Assembly (NCBI RefSeq): GCF_000003605.2
Contig: NW_003116954.1
Location: 55,561 to 119,560, forward strand
DNA length: 64,000 bases
Reading direction: 5' to 3'
From: Saccoglossus kowalevskii
Lineage: Eukaryota; Hemichordata; Enteropneusta; Harrimaniidae
A model generated the notes under the pieces. It was not told the origin of the DNA and did not search any database. It saw only the letters and a list, made by a program, of their open reading frames with translations. A program made the translations under genes and the position numbers. Shown in pieces: positions 27,501-40,225 of the stretch (position 1 is the first letter of the stretch; every line of letters begins with the position of its first letter).

Positions 27501-29274
27501 CTTAGAGAAGAAAAATCTTTGACATGTTCAAATGTTTGCTATTCTATAACATCAATGTATGCATGAGAGCACGTAGTGACGTGTTCGTTTACATGTAACA
27601 CGCGTATTGGTTCACTGTCGCCTGGATTTGTCACGTATGTCCTACCAATGAAGTTATTTTCAGGTCAATTGTCATTTTATGTATATTGTATACGATAGTT
27701 ACCGTTTGTTTTTAACTCCGTTTGAGAATACATTTTTTGGGGCCATCTTACTCTCGTGATAAACGATGAACTACTCCAACATATCACAACATTCCCACGA
27801 GTTTGTATCTTTCGTGAAGTCCGCCATGCGACATCCGTCTGACCGTCCGTTTGATCTTTAGCATTATACTAGTAAAATTACCGGAAAAATCCGACTTTTG
27901 ACATCCCGAAAATATCCGAGTTTTGACTTGCATAATATATATATACATTAATGTATAAACGAAAAATAAAAACATATACCAATATTATGAACAAATTATG
28001 TAAATCATATGTTATTTATTATGCAAATTAGCCACCATCCTTAACCAAAATCCTGGGAGAACACTGCCCGGGCTTGGGAAGTATATTGGGCATATAGAAT
28101 ACTGGAATAAAAACGTCAGAGTTTAGAACACGTTGTCTTGCGATTTGCGAGATTGGTGGCGCTATTCTATCTCTTGTACTTTTTGTATGGGTGAAAACGA
28201 CGAGACTAATCGTGGCCATTATGTCACATACCGTCAAAGCTCCCAATAGAGAATTACTATCTTTGTACAAAAATACCGCTCTGCGTTTGTTTATTCATTT
28301 ACCGATTTTTTTTATCAGTTTGTATTGTTTGAATACTAATATTCGCCTGGCGATTTTATTGACATCTCGTTTCTGTTTGTCGATATTTCACTTGAATGAT
28401 TCACGTACAGTGGTTATTCATAATTCGCCAGACACGATGACACATTAAAGTGGGGAAGACGTCACCTGCGCACGCGTCAGATGGGCATAGCGTGTCATTG
28501 TTTACAAACAAGCGTCTACCAATGAGCCTTTGCGTTTTTAGCGTGTGTTGGTATCGTCGCTTATGACTCAATTTTTGTACGTGTGCAGGTGGCCCTCCCG
28601 CTTTAAGATTCAAGTATACTGTGCATCAAAAATAAAGTCTAACGTACTATATAATTATGAAGCATTAACGTAACTGTATATTGTTGTAGAATTAACCATT
28701 GTGACACGCTGTAGTGTGAATCCTATAACAGTTTATTGTACATAGTACAGTAACACAACTATTTGAAATTGGAATAAACTGAAATTTTGCACACAGATAA
28801 AATATAATTAAAATATATATTATGATCTGATTTTAGTTAAGTAATGCATTAATTTGAGTTGATTCATCGATAACATCGATTTATTCCTGTAGATATCTTG
28901 GCACCCATTTGGTTCAGTTCAAGTGAAATTGTCTGCATATCCCTGGTCAGATTTTATTGACAGTGAACACACAAGTACTCGATATTACACACAAGTACGA
29001 TATTATGCGCATCCTTGATGATTTTTTTTTTTGCAGAATCTCGTTCATATTAATTTGACAACTTTGTGAAGTGGAAACAGAGACTGGGGGATTAGTTCAT
29101 TCTAGACTTTGGTAGAACATATTCAAAATAGCACATTGTAAGCTGCAATTTCTTTCTAGCTTGTATAAATATATTGAGTGACACATTTTCGTACTAAAAA
29201 GAATCAATACAAAATTTTTCTTTAAATTTAACTTAACAGTTAATGGGAGCACACGCTACAGCTTCTGCTTACTT
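24503..29274. other. gene-poor stretch
   Basis: No recognisable gene. Simple repeats occur: TA runs near 25407 and 26161, and a CAATT pentanucleotide run at about 26944-26973. Open frames here are short and show no domains. Confidence 0.55.
26944..26973. repeat. (TTCAA)n pentanucleotide microsatellite
   Basis: About six perfect repeats of the five-base unit TTCAA (equivalently CAATT) in an AT-rich context. It is a simple microsatellite with no other feature attached. Confidence 0.85.
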
Positions 29275-30350
29275 ATGACTGAATGTTTTGTTTTGTTTTT
29301 GCAGGACTGGTGCAGAGCCAGAATCTTTTTTTTTTCTCAGAAAGCAAATCAAGTACTATACCATTGTCATTACTATACCTTGTCATTGTCAGAATTATAC
29401 GTTCATTGGTCATTGTGTTATAACTGTACCACAATTACACGATTTATTACAGCTGGTCAATTGTACCCGCACAAATCATTATACCATTTTTGCATTGTGT
29501 GTACTACCTTGCTCAAAACTGTCCAGAAACATTCAACTCAATCAAGCATCTGTCCATTATTTATATTTGTATTGATTGTTGTTTGACTGACTTTACTTTA
29601 TTTCACATTTCTGTTATGTTCTATATACTGAACTAAGTCAACTAAATATTGAGTTTTTACCGTTGTACTTGTATTTTCAACAAACCACTGGAACTACATA
29701 TAATATAAAAGCATATTATGCATGATGCGTATCTGACAATATTGTAGGCCTTTTTTTTCTTTTGAGGAATCCTGTCAACCAGAGCATAAATATGTGTTCA
29801 ATTCCACACGATTTGTTAATATTAATGTATAATAACAATGTATTTCTGAATTTGTATCATTATCATTATGTCTTTAGTGGAGATATTGAAACTAATCCAG
29901 GAATGTAGATGTATGTGAAAACCCAGTAAAGTTGTTGTCACAGGTACTGTTCATGTACACCAAGGATCATTGCCGTTTCTCAGTTCCTAATCTGGTGATA
30001 GTACTTGTATGACAAACAGTATCATTGCACTAGCACCGTCTTAAATATTGAAGATTTCTTACTGGAAACATTCGGTAATTGACATTGTCCTTGAATTAGG
30101 AATTCAGTTGTATAAGGAAGTTTGTCAAAACAATTAGAAAAGGAGAGAAATGCAAAGAGATAAAGTAGAAAAAATATAGAACAGTTGGAGAAGGAGAAGA
30201 ATGCAAAGAGATTAAAAAGAAAATATATACTTGAGGAAAAGTTGTATGTTAAGAGAATGAAATGTAAAAATGCAGTTGGAAACGATCGATTTAATAATAA
30301 ATTTTGAATTTCAGAGAGATTTATCTGAAAAACATAATGATCAACCACTA
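29275..30350 (+). mobile_element. decayed LINE-like relic with 2A-like motif
   Basis: A plus-strand frame at 29876-29905 reads SGDIETNPGM, which fits the 2A-like ribosome-skipping core D(V/I)ExNPG(P) except that the final proline is replaced by methionine, followed at once by a stop. 2A-like motifs are known in several invertebrate non-LTR retrotransposons. About 220 bp downstream, at 30131-30290, a frame encodes lysine- and glutamate-rich coiled-coil-like sequence with a 51-bp tandem duplication (QLEKERNAKR then QLEKEKNAKR) and an in-frame stop between the copies. No reverse transcriptase is visible, so the element is truncated. The family is unknown. Confidence 0.4.
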
Positions 30351-33300
30351 TTCTAGAGAAAGCTAAACAATATCAAGGGAAAATTTGATTATTTCAAGAA
30401 TTTAGCCAATTTTTGGTCTCAACTTAACCAGTTGTATCAACTATTCCATTGCGGGCAAGGTTTCAATAGTTTTAATTAAATTATACGTGCAGCACATCGC
30501 CAACATCACCATAACGTGATAATAGGAATTTAAATTTAAAACAGAAAAACGACGACTGGATATGAATGAATTTGAAACGTTTCACATAAATGGTAATGAA
30601 CTTTTCATTGCTAGTCATGGCATCACAAAAAATATCATATTCCAAGCTAGCCAAATAAAGAATATATATATATGTATTTCTTGAATTGAGTAATTTGTTA
30701 TCATTTTTAAGTTAAGTTAAACGTGTTATACGTGATAATAGAAATAATTTAAAAGATATAAGGGATAAAACAGATAAGAGGAAAGTTGCAGCTTCGACGA
30801 CGATCTGGTTATGAATAAATTGAAACGTTCCATCTAAATTATTTATTTATTTAAATTTTTCCGTTTTTTACCTGTTATTTTTGAATTGTTAATCTACTTT
30901 TTAAAAATGCTGGTGTCCTGGCCAGTGAAATATTACTACTGGTTAGAACTGTTTCCCAATTATTACAAAACAAAACATTTTCACAGTATAAATAGTACTA
31001 TGTTGCGTCACATGTTTATTTACAATATATGAACTACTTGTATTTAGGATATAACATTTTAAGGGGAAAAAAGCAGTATTTGACAATATAATACAAACGC
31101 ATCTGAGAAAAGCATTTCACGATTTGCCAAATCAAATTCAATATTAATAATAGTCATATTAAAATTTGCATAAATAAATTTATTTCTCACATGCTCCAAT
31201 CAGTTCAGTATTAATATATTAGGGCATGTGTTATGAATGTATAATGTAATATAAAACTAACTAGAGCCAGCCAATCTACTGTAAGGTGTAATAATCATGT
31301 GATATGCAATGGCCAATCACTGGATTACTGAAATAGAACTGCAAGCATGTTGATCGTATGACATGCTAAACTGCTCACACCCTGTACTTCCTTTCTGCGT
31401 TCTCGCACTAAGCTAAGGTAAGTAGCGACAATGTTAAAGTACATCATATTCTGTAACTGATAATTTGTTGGTTTCACGGAAAAGTACTACCCAAGAAGTC
31501 AACAAAACATCCAAATAATGTTTTATTTAACAACAATGATATGAAGCTAAGTGATTCCTGCCGAGATCTTGTGTGGCAGCAAACTTATAAAAAAAACAAG
31601 TTTACAAGGTTATATGCTATATGCGTACTACATTCGAACTTAGGGTGAACATTTCAAACAGAAAACATTGTTTGTGGCTCAAAATGAAATATGACGGATG
31701 CCACATCTGGAGCTGATTATGCTCACTGGCCTATCATCATGTTATGTATACCATGTCAATCGTTGCCAGTCGTTTGTTTTGTGTTCTTAGACTTGTACAC
31801 TTTCTATGTAAATTTCCTTATATAACTTTTTTTCAAAATATCTACAGTTGGGTATGTTATTGCTAATTTTATTAAATATGATTTGGTTTGAATTGACTTG
31901 ATAATTGGTAGTTATGTTACCAATGCATCTTCAAAACCGTAATCTAGTGATGGTTCCTAATCTCAACAGGGTTAACTAACGGTTATTGGTGTCCATGAAA
32001 GACAATACTTTATGCAAATGAACCAGAACTACGAAATAGAAATATATGAGACAATCGGGGTACCGCATTCGTGGCCCTACAGTATTATACTCGTATACTA
32101 ATTTGCATTACTTTCCCGCGAAAGCACGTTTAAAGTCTGATATTGCCGGGTCACGCATGATATGTACCATATTTATATCCAATGTATATTTCGATTGTAA
32201 TTTTCATAAAAACATTCCTGTATCGTTTTGCAATAAAGAATTTAGTAATGCATATCTCCTACAGATAATATTTTTTCCCAATTTATTACATAATTCTTTA
32301 ATGTAAACTTATTTATTATAACATTATTTGAGGAGTCAGTATGACCTCGCAATGAAGATGCGAATCTTGCATTCCACTAGTAAAATATGCGATGTCAGGA
32401 TTGAACTATTTTGTTATTTAGTACAACTACCATATTATATTCAGATAGAATTATTATGAATTATAAAAACAAACATTAATATTTACTCGTAGTTCAAAAC
32501 ACCAGTTATTACTTGATGACGAACCTACATCGTTAGTGTCAGTTTGATCGTTTTATGATCAAAATGCATATTGAAATGTGCATTATTATTATCCTATTTC
32601 AGTTTATCTCTCTGTTTTCATAAATGTTTCCATTGTAACCAATAACACATAATGATTTTGAGCTAAATATTCTATAATTAGTGATGAAATCATGAAATAA
32701 TAATGAATTTAAATTCACTGATTTTAATTGATGTAATTTAACCCGCTTTCATAAACCGAATAAAACAAGCTACAACTAACCATACTCATTCATCTAGTCA
32801 ATATTCTAATACTATGGTAACACATGATTGGAGCGAAACGATTACTTGGCATAGTCACTAATAACGGTAAAGTAATATCATTATGATTGTATGTTCGATA
32901 TACACTTACAGCATTGTTTTCGAAGTAAAAAAAACAGTATGTGTCTCAACCACACCTCTTCCCGCCATAGTCCCGTAGTATATATCTTTTTTAAAGATTC
33001 GCGGCCCAGGCGTCATGGGCGAGTTCATTTAGATCGACACGTTTTGGCCTTTACGTTTCTCGTTTCCTCCTTCACATTTACTATATTTTAGTAAATTCAT
33101 TCACACTGTACTCAGAAAACTTTAATTTATAGGAGCTGCGTTGTATCACTCCACCAGGCATATAGACACTTTACTTGTCACCTTCATTTTAACTGATTTA
33201 GAAATGATATAAACATACCAACGGATGTGTGAGGTACCCAAAGGGTCTGTGAATTATATACCATGACGGACACGTCCTTTTTCAGGAATGAATGGTGTTG

Positions 33301-33769
33301 TATTTATAGTTGTTTATATATTATGTGAAATATATATTATGTGGCAATTATACGTCTTTTTCATCATGAAATTAAACTAGTAAGCTTGTTTAATGTCCAG
33401 TGCAAATAAAACATACTATACTAAGCATGCTAATAAAGGAGCTTTCTTGTAATTTTGTTTCACGGTTAACCAGCGTAAAAAAAAACATAGGGCTAACTAA
33501 TTCGGTCCAATATGCCGGCTGTACGTTGTTTTCCGAGGGTGGATCAAATCATTTTCTGATACGCCATTAGATTGAAGTTATCAGTATTTGTTTTGCTGAT
33601 TATTAGTTTCTGCTGTTTGGAAACATTGTTATTCACTTATTTACATGCTATGTGATATGATATTGTCCATTCGAAAGATTAGTCTTCATTAGAACTGGGC
33701 CTAACTCGCAATTACAGCTTTCTTAATTTCATCTTAAAAACATTTGAACAATTTGCATTATATACAGTA
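30351..33769. other. no supported gene
   Basis: Very AT-rich, with only short frames lacking domains. At 31411-31423 AAG|GTAAGTAG follows a pyrimidine-rich stretch and would make a good splice donor, possibly of an untranslated exon, but nothing confirms it. Confidence 0.5.
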
Positions 33770-33975
33770 TCATGCTTCTTTCAAATCCTTGTTGTTAATT
33801 TCTTGGGCATCATAAACAACCTTTATATAATGGTCTTCAGGCTGTAATTGAAAGTCATAATGATGCCCTCGCCATGCATCAGGAATCTCCCACAATAAAT
33901 CAGGTATTCTAATCCATCTACCATTCTTTACAAACGTAGGCACAGTTTGGTCTATTGACTGGATTTGAACCTTTC
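33770..33975 (-). pseudogene. unidentified coding-like fragment
   Basis: A minus-strand frame stays open for about 68 codons with protein-like composition (PDLLWEIPDAWRG, then HHYDFQLQPEDHYIKVVYD). It has no start codon of its own and ends in a stop, so it could be the C-terminal part of a degraded protein. Other minus-strand coding-like patches lie at about 35880-36000 and 36890-37010. I do not recognise the family. A decayed mobile element is the simplest explanation, with a host exon as the alternative. Confidence 0.35.
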
Positions 33976-35124
33976 ATGTATTCCCGATAATCTATTCATA
34001 AATATAGTTTAAATCCATTAGGGCAGTGTGGTTTGATATGTGTTAATAAAATCAGTTGATTCATTTTGTGTGGCACTTTTTGTCTGGTTGGCACAACTGA
34101 GTGGAGAAGTAGCGCTGACAAAGAGAACTTTTATCTTTATGGAAATTGTATTTAGGCCTCTCCAGATATTATTGGAAGCTCTGGTAACTTTTGGGCTTGG
34201 TAATTTTTACATTCTCCAACAAATTCTAGTCAGAACCCTAGAGTAGTTCTGTATACTTCGGTACAGTCAAACTCTATCATTTTCTTGGGTGATTTATAAT
34301 GTAACGTAGGAGGTACTACACTTTGCCTCCTTCCCTCTGGGATCCTCTTATCGAACATCTTGTCTATGTTATATTATTGTTGTACTGATGTAAACTTTCT
34401 TTTCAAATGCCTTATTCTATAATATGCAACTGTCTCGTATTTGGCATAACTTTATCCCCACAAACGCAAAACGAACGATCAACATTTCCATGGTTCAATT
34501 ACTTAAGCTGTTACGAATAAAGTCTACATCGGTGTCTATACAAACATATTCTGTGCGAGTTACCTGTCTTCTTAGTATGTCTTTTGTTGAGAATAGTATG
34601 GGTACCCGGATGTTCACTAATGGAAATCCAATAAAGTGCTGCTGTACATTTCTAGACTGGTTAAAGTCGTTTTGTTTTCCTTGTCATTGCTTTCACTAAG
34701 TTGAATACTCATTTTCTATGTAAACCACTAAATTTTGAAATTGAAATCATCAGTAAGGTGAAGCTAACCTGTCTTACGACGGTGTAATCGCAGCTCATGT
34801 TCCCTGTTGGGACTGTCCTGTTACCGTGGGCTTTCTTTTACATGTTTCTCCCATTTTAAATGGTATCTTGCTCGCTATGATATTTTGATTTTTGAAATTA
34901 GAAACGTGCTTGGCCATAGCATTTTCACACAAAATTAGAAAGATCACACAATTGTTCGTGCTGTCATATCCACTGTACTGATATCAGGCCATCTTCTAAT
35001 TCTGTAGTGAATTGCTGAGCAATAATGTAAGGGTTCTTCATCCATAATGATCTTCAAAAAGTGGCCTATCCTTTTGTTGCTGTAATAATGCATTGTCCAC
35101 ACATATTTTACCATCGTAGAAATT

Positions 35125-35415
35125 AAACACAATCAGCTCTGAGTAAGAGATTCTAAAATTAGTCAATTGAGAAAGAAGTAATAATTCTGAAATCATTAAA
35201 GTAAATGTGTAATGTACTCCATTCTTACACTGCATATCGCATGACACTTGATGAGTTTGTCCGATTTGTTACCAGGCACTAAACAAAAAAGCGGTTTAAT
35301 TAATTTATCACTAACATTTAAAAAGGTGTCTGTGTATCATCGACGACATACAATATGTAAAACTTGTAAAATTCTCCTCCTATTTCATAGTAATCTATAA
35401 AACACAATCACATCT
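35125..35415 (+). repeat. 290-bp dispersed repeat, copy 1
   Basis: This unit starts at AACACAATCAGCTCTGAGTA and continues through TTAGTCAATTGAGAAAGAAG, ATGACACTTGATGAGTTTGT and ATCGACGACATACAATAT to TCTATAAAACACAATCA. Copy 2 at 37945-38225 keeps all these blocks in order. The unit begins and ends with nearly the same AAACACAAT motif, as expected of a monomer cut from a tandem satellite. Confidence 0.8.
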
Positions 35416-37944
35416 GATAGATGGGTAGATGCCTCAGGAATAAGCAAGATATTCAGTTAGAGAATACAGTAATTAGACAGATCATGAATAGGATGGATTA
35501 ATGGGCAGGGGCAGTGCGTGGCTGCTAACACACTTTTCTGCCCCAACACACTGCTCAAGATAATATAGTATGAGGCTACATCATAACACCATGATTAACA
35601 TGCACAGGAACCATTGTATTGTGTTGTATTATAATGGGTAATAAAAATATGCCTTTTCATGAGGTGGCCGTGATGCTTGCTTGTTGTGTTTTAACAGCTG
35701 TTAAGAAATCTGAACTGTGAATGTTATAACCACTTTTACTGTAGTAGTTTTCCAACTGTCGGTTGAGCTTCTTGAAACAACTTTTATCATTGTGATGTTC
35801 TTTTTAATTTCCATTATATATCTTCTGCTGATGAAAATAATTTATGTGTGCACCGTGAAATTCTCTATGGTTTGACATTTTCATAAATTCGTTCAAAAGC
35901 TTGGATTGTGGCATTTTCTGTAGCATCCTAATATTCAGCTCTGACACATTTAAACAGTTCTTCTTCCATTATCCTCCTCTCTTCCAGTGTACTAGCCTTA
36001 CACGTCATACTAGTGAAGAAACATTACTTCTCTAACATGCAAAAGGCTGCCATTAGAATTATTGTCATGCAATATACTGATCGATTGCCAAACGTTTTCT
36101 CTGCTCCTCCACTATTGTTGTATTGTCCTGTTTGGAGGAATGTGGGATTCAGATGAAATTACTGCTCAAGTGACCCTGGCAGCCTTAATGAACAAACAAT
36201 GAATGGAATGAAGCTATGATCACAGTACAGAAGTACTGAAAACAAGGATAGAGAGTTATCAAACCGCCATGAATTCAAACATTGTAAACATTAGTGTAGA
36301 AACGTCTCAGCACAACATTAAAAACAGCAGCTAGACAGCACTTTCTAATTCCAACTCCCCCTTCTGTTTGTGTGTTTCGTAGGTGTATATGAACAAGACG
36401 GCGATTACACCATTGGGGGCTATGATTAGCTTGACCACTGTCTGAGCATTTAGTGAATTGTTTTCCAACTGCAATCTTTGTCATCGGAGTAGGTAGGGAC
36501 ACAATGCTATACTCATTTAAAAATTTGCAATATTGAGCACGTAAATTGTCGGAAATGCCGTAAAAAATGTAGGATAGAGTGATATTAGTTGTTAATCACA
36601 TATATGTCAGTTGCTCGTGTATCACCCCATATCACATTTGTAACAAGCTCCATCAAAATTTGATTAATTGCTGTTGATATATTTGGTCGAAACGTAGTAT
36701 TTCAATCTTCGACAATTAGATTGATTCAGTAGTCTTTCCAACTACTTATTGTGAATCCAATCCTTTTGTTTTTTGTTCATTGTTGTAATATTTTCCAATA
36801 CAAACCGACCAGGTTCAATCCTTGACCCAGCAATCGTTAGTCATAACATTGTGTTCATTTGTGTTGTCTCCCATGCTAGTTTGTGTGCGATTTGCAGCAT
36901 TTTATTTTACACGTTTTATTATCACTCTATCAAGGTCAAAGGCCCAATTGCATTCCAGATCCAGTGAAATCATTGTTTGCCTTCCTTCCATAATTATGTT
37001 TGCCAACGTCTGGTCTGTCTAAAAAAATTGAATCCTAGTACCATTAAATTGTGCTTTGCTATTTGATTTTGGGATATATGTTCTGTTGTATTTAATATGC
37101 AAAGCAGCAATCCGCTTCCAACAAGAGCTCTGAAGTAATATTCAATATTAGATGCACACATTAAATTTGAGCAACTGTCAGTGTTTAAATGCACACCCCA
37201 CTATCTTTGGTCACTGGCAAAGTTTCCTGTAAACACCATGTTATTCACAGTCAACCTTATAATGTGTCACACAGATTTAAAAGAGTCAAATCAAATTCTA
37301 GAACTTGGAACTTATCTAGATATGCCAGTATTGTGATAATCAATCATTCTTTTAGTGGATTAAGAAAAGCTAATTTGTGCAAATTATCTATGAATCTTTG
37401 ATATTATGAACATTTCTTTTCTATTTTCTTACTGTTTTTAATTGAATTAAAACAGTGCCTCTCCCATCCGAGGATAACACATGTCCTAAATACACTAGTC
37501 TATAATAGAAAGCATTACTTATTTAGCTACAGCTATGTAGTTGCATAGTCACAAAATATTCATCCCCCAATCTGTTTATATCCACATACACTTTTTTCCA
37601 AAGACGATAATGATTTTCAGATTCAAACTAATCACTAATTATTGAGACTGAAGATGCCCCTATAATCCAACCCGTTTTAAAGCAGTGTCATTATGTAAAA
37701 CAACTTGCCGGGAAAAGTGATGTTTTTTTCATATACATTTGAAATAGCAGATTCATGGGAAGCTACTAAATCTTCACTAGTATTTCTCCATCATAGTATT
37801 TTAGTACTATTGGCATGTGATTTATGCCTGTTAGATAAATGGGATTAAACAAACAAACAAAGAAAATAAGTCTCTTTATTTAAAGGTACATCACTCTGCT
37901 GACTCATTTTGGCTTCGCTTGTTTCAACAAATGTTACCATAGTT
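35416..37944. other. segment between 290-bp repeats, no supported gene
   Basis: Minus-strand coding-like patches lie at about 35880-36000 (MEEELFKCVRAEY and, a little further, IQAFERIYENVK) and 36890-37010 (IIMEGRQTMISLDLECNWAF). They are too broken and short to annotate as genes, and no family is recognised. The rest is AT-rich. Confidence 0.35.
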
Positions 37945-38225
37945 ACAATAACACACATTCAGCTCTGAGTAAAATTCTAAAATTAGTCAATTGAGAAAGA
38001 AGAACTAATTTCGAATTCATTGAAATCTAATGTGCTTCATTTTTACAATGCCTATCGAATGACACTTAATGAGTTTGTCGGACTTGTTACCAGAAAAAGC
38101 AGTTTAATTAATTTATCAATAACATTCGAATAGCTGGTTGTGTTTCATCGACGACATACAATATTAACTTGTAAAATCCTCCTCCTGTTTTATGGTAATC
38201 AATAAAACACAATAAGCTCTGAGTA
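37945..38225 (+). repeat. 290-bp dispersed repeat, copy 2
   Basis: Second copy of the unit at 35125-35415, in the same orientation. It shares GCTCTGAGTAAAATTCTAAA, TTAGTCAATTGAGAAAGAAG and CATCGACGACATACAATAT. The sequence straight after the copy restarts the unit (AATAAAACACAATAAGCTCTGAGTA), which again suggests a former tandem array. Confidence 0.8.
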
Positions 38226-39479
38226 AAAGATTTTATGTATATAGTTTCAAGCATTAATGCGGCGATTTCAAACGGTATAATTTGGTTTTAATTGGCAGTA
38301 TGATATTTTTCAGCTCACAAGTATTTTCATCATTTCAATTTGGGAAATTTTGAGAATTTGGAGAGGAGACGTATGGAAATACCAGTCTGTGATCATGGCC
38401 TCTCTGACTGGTCGTCTTCAAATGACAAACAATAGCTTGCTCGATGATTGGACAATTTATTTTTGTAATAATTATTTGAATTATTATCAATCTAAATGTT
38501 GTTCATACATACCATAAGTGCAATTGGCAATTTGCAAATTCCGAAGTAAAAATATTTTTCAATTGTTAAGAGGAGGTCAAATGTGGCATTGATCTCTTTT
38601 AAATCATGTCGCTCGATCTTTTCCCACAGAATACATGGCTTCTTCTATTGTTTGATGCTGAAATGGGCTAAAACTAAGTAATACATCGAGCTAATCCTTG
38701 CTAGTAACGTAAATCATGCGTCTCTCACTGGTTACAAATGTAATTCCTATGGTGACTTAATTTCGTAGTGATGTAATCAACTGTTATTTTCTATTGGCCT
38801 ATCTCTGGTCTCTCAGTTGGTCTACAATTAAAATTGCAATCACCGTTGCTTCTTTATCCAGTAATTATGAACTAGAAGTCTGCTTTGAATGTTTAACCTT
38901 TCCATTACACTTTATCTGAGATGCAGTATAAAGCGCATTAATTTACAACTTTTCTGGGGGGTCGTTGTCGATATTCAGCGATTCCACATCAGTCCCAATG
39001 CTTATCAGTGTATATAAACATAAACCTTGGTGTATGTCGACTCATACAAATCCATTCACACAATTGGTCAAAGTAATTATTCAATTGTAGAATAGGGACA
39101 TTATGATTAGATTGTTTGTGTTCGTTCGCACGTGCCCTCCTAATTTACTAGTTTTTGGGCTTAGAAGCAGTTCTGAGCACCATGGGTAACATTGACAACC
39201 AGGGACCGTTCACATTTACCAATGACGTTTACTACTTGCTCAATAACTATTGCTTGACAACGGGGAGAAATGCTAGTAAATGCGACTTAACTTGACCTAC
39301 ACATTGAATCTAAGTGTTTTAAAATATGACACACTTTAAAATCACTTTATAAGTGTTATATAATTAAACACATTATGTGTTTTCTTAAAATCACAAATAC
39401 TTCACTTTGCAATATTACTCTTTCAAAGTAGCAGCATTTTATGGATGTTATTGCATATAACACATTGTTTAACGTGTAT
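38226..39479. other. no supported feature
   Basis: AT-rich sequence without an open frame or repeat that I can support. Confidence 0.5.
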
Positions 39480-40225
39480 TAAAATATGTGAACCAAAAAA
39501 TGCTTATAGTAACAACACTTTTAGAAGTGCATTTTTCGAAAAGCGTTTCTACTAGGAACTAGTTTTGAAAAGTGTTTATTTTAATAGTGCTTTTACTGGA
39601 CACACATTTCTGTGAAGTACAACACCTTTAAAAGTAATCTCACTAGACATAAATTTTGTGAAGTGAAATTTATGATCACGAAACGTGGAATAGTGTCCCA
39701 ACTGACATGTTTTACTATCACAACTCTTTGAAAAAATACTAGTATTTCACTAGACAGACATTTTGAAAAAGTGTTTTCACTAGAAATATCTGATTGCAGC
39801 TGTTTGAAAATTGCTTATAACAGAGACACGTTTTAAAAATGGTTTTCTACTGATAATATGTTAACAAAAATCATTATTCTTTTGCATATTGTTAATTAAC
39901 GAAATATATCAAACATTAAAAATATAAAGAATAATAACAATCCTAAATAAATAAATCCTCGAATTATGTGCAGCTGAATAAGTTTTTTTTCCTGAAATTC
40001 AAACCTTTTATGGAACTGTAGAAACCAAAATATCCAATAATTGTGAACACTGACACTTCAAAATGAATTAGTAATGAAGCAATACAAACAAATGCATCTT
40101 TAAATTCTTTCGTCATTTATATGAATGGACGTGCCAAATATTTCCCCTGTGGTATTGACGCCTCGAATGCAGCACACCCGGGCACATCACATTCTTGGTA
40201 AAAACAAACAATAGTGAGACAAATA
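39480..40225 (+). repeat. long dispersed repeat, copy 1
   Basis: About 750 bp that recur in the same orientation at 54470-55245. The left part is made of degenerate AGTGTTT...CACTAGA units. The right part has the blocks GCAGCTGAATAAG, CTGAAATTCAAACC, AATTGTGAACA.TGACA, CCTGTGGTATTG and GTAAAAACAAAC. Similarity fades to the left of 39480. No coding capacity is seen, so it is probably a non-autonomous element or an old segmental copy. Confidence 0.75.

Noticed and set aside
29275-29586. A 103-codon open frame as a host gene
   Set aside because: Composition is low-complexity and pyrimidine-rich with no domain. It lies just upstream of a LINE-like relic.
31405-31425. A 5' UTR exon with donor AAG|GTAAGTAG
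   Set aside because: The donor is good, but there is no promoter, acceptor partner or coding link to confirm it.
33961-33971. B-box-like GGTTCAAATCC on the minus strand as part of a tRNA
   Set aside because: The flanking bases do not form a T stem and no A box or acceptor pairing was found. It lies in a coding-like fragment.
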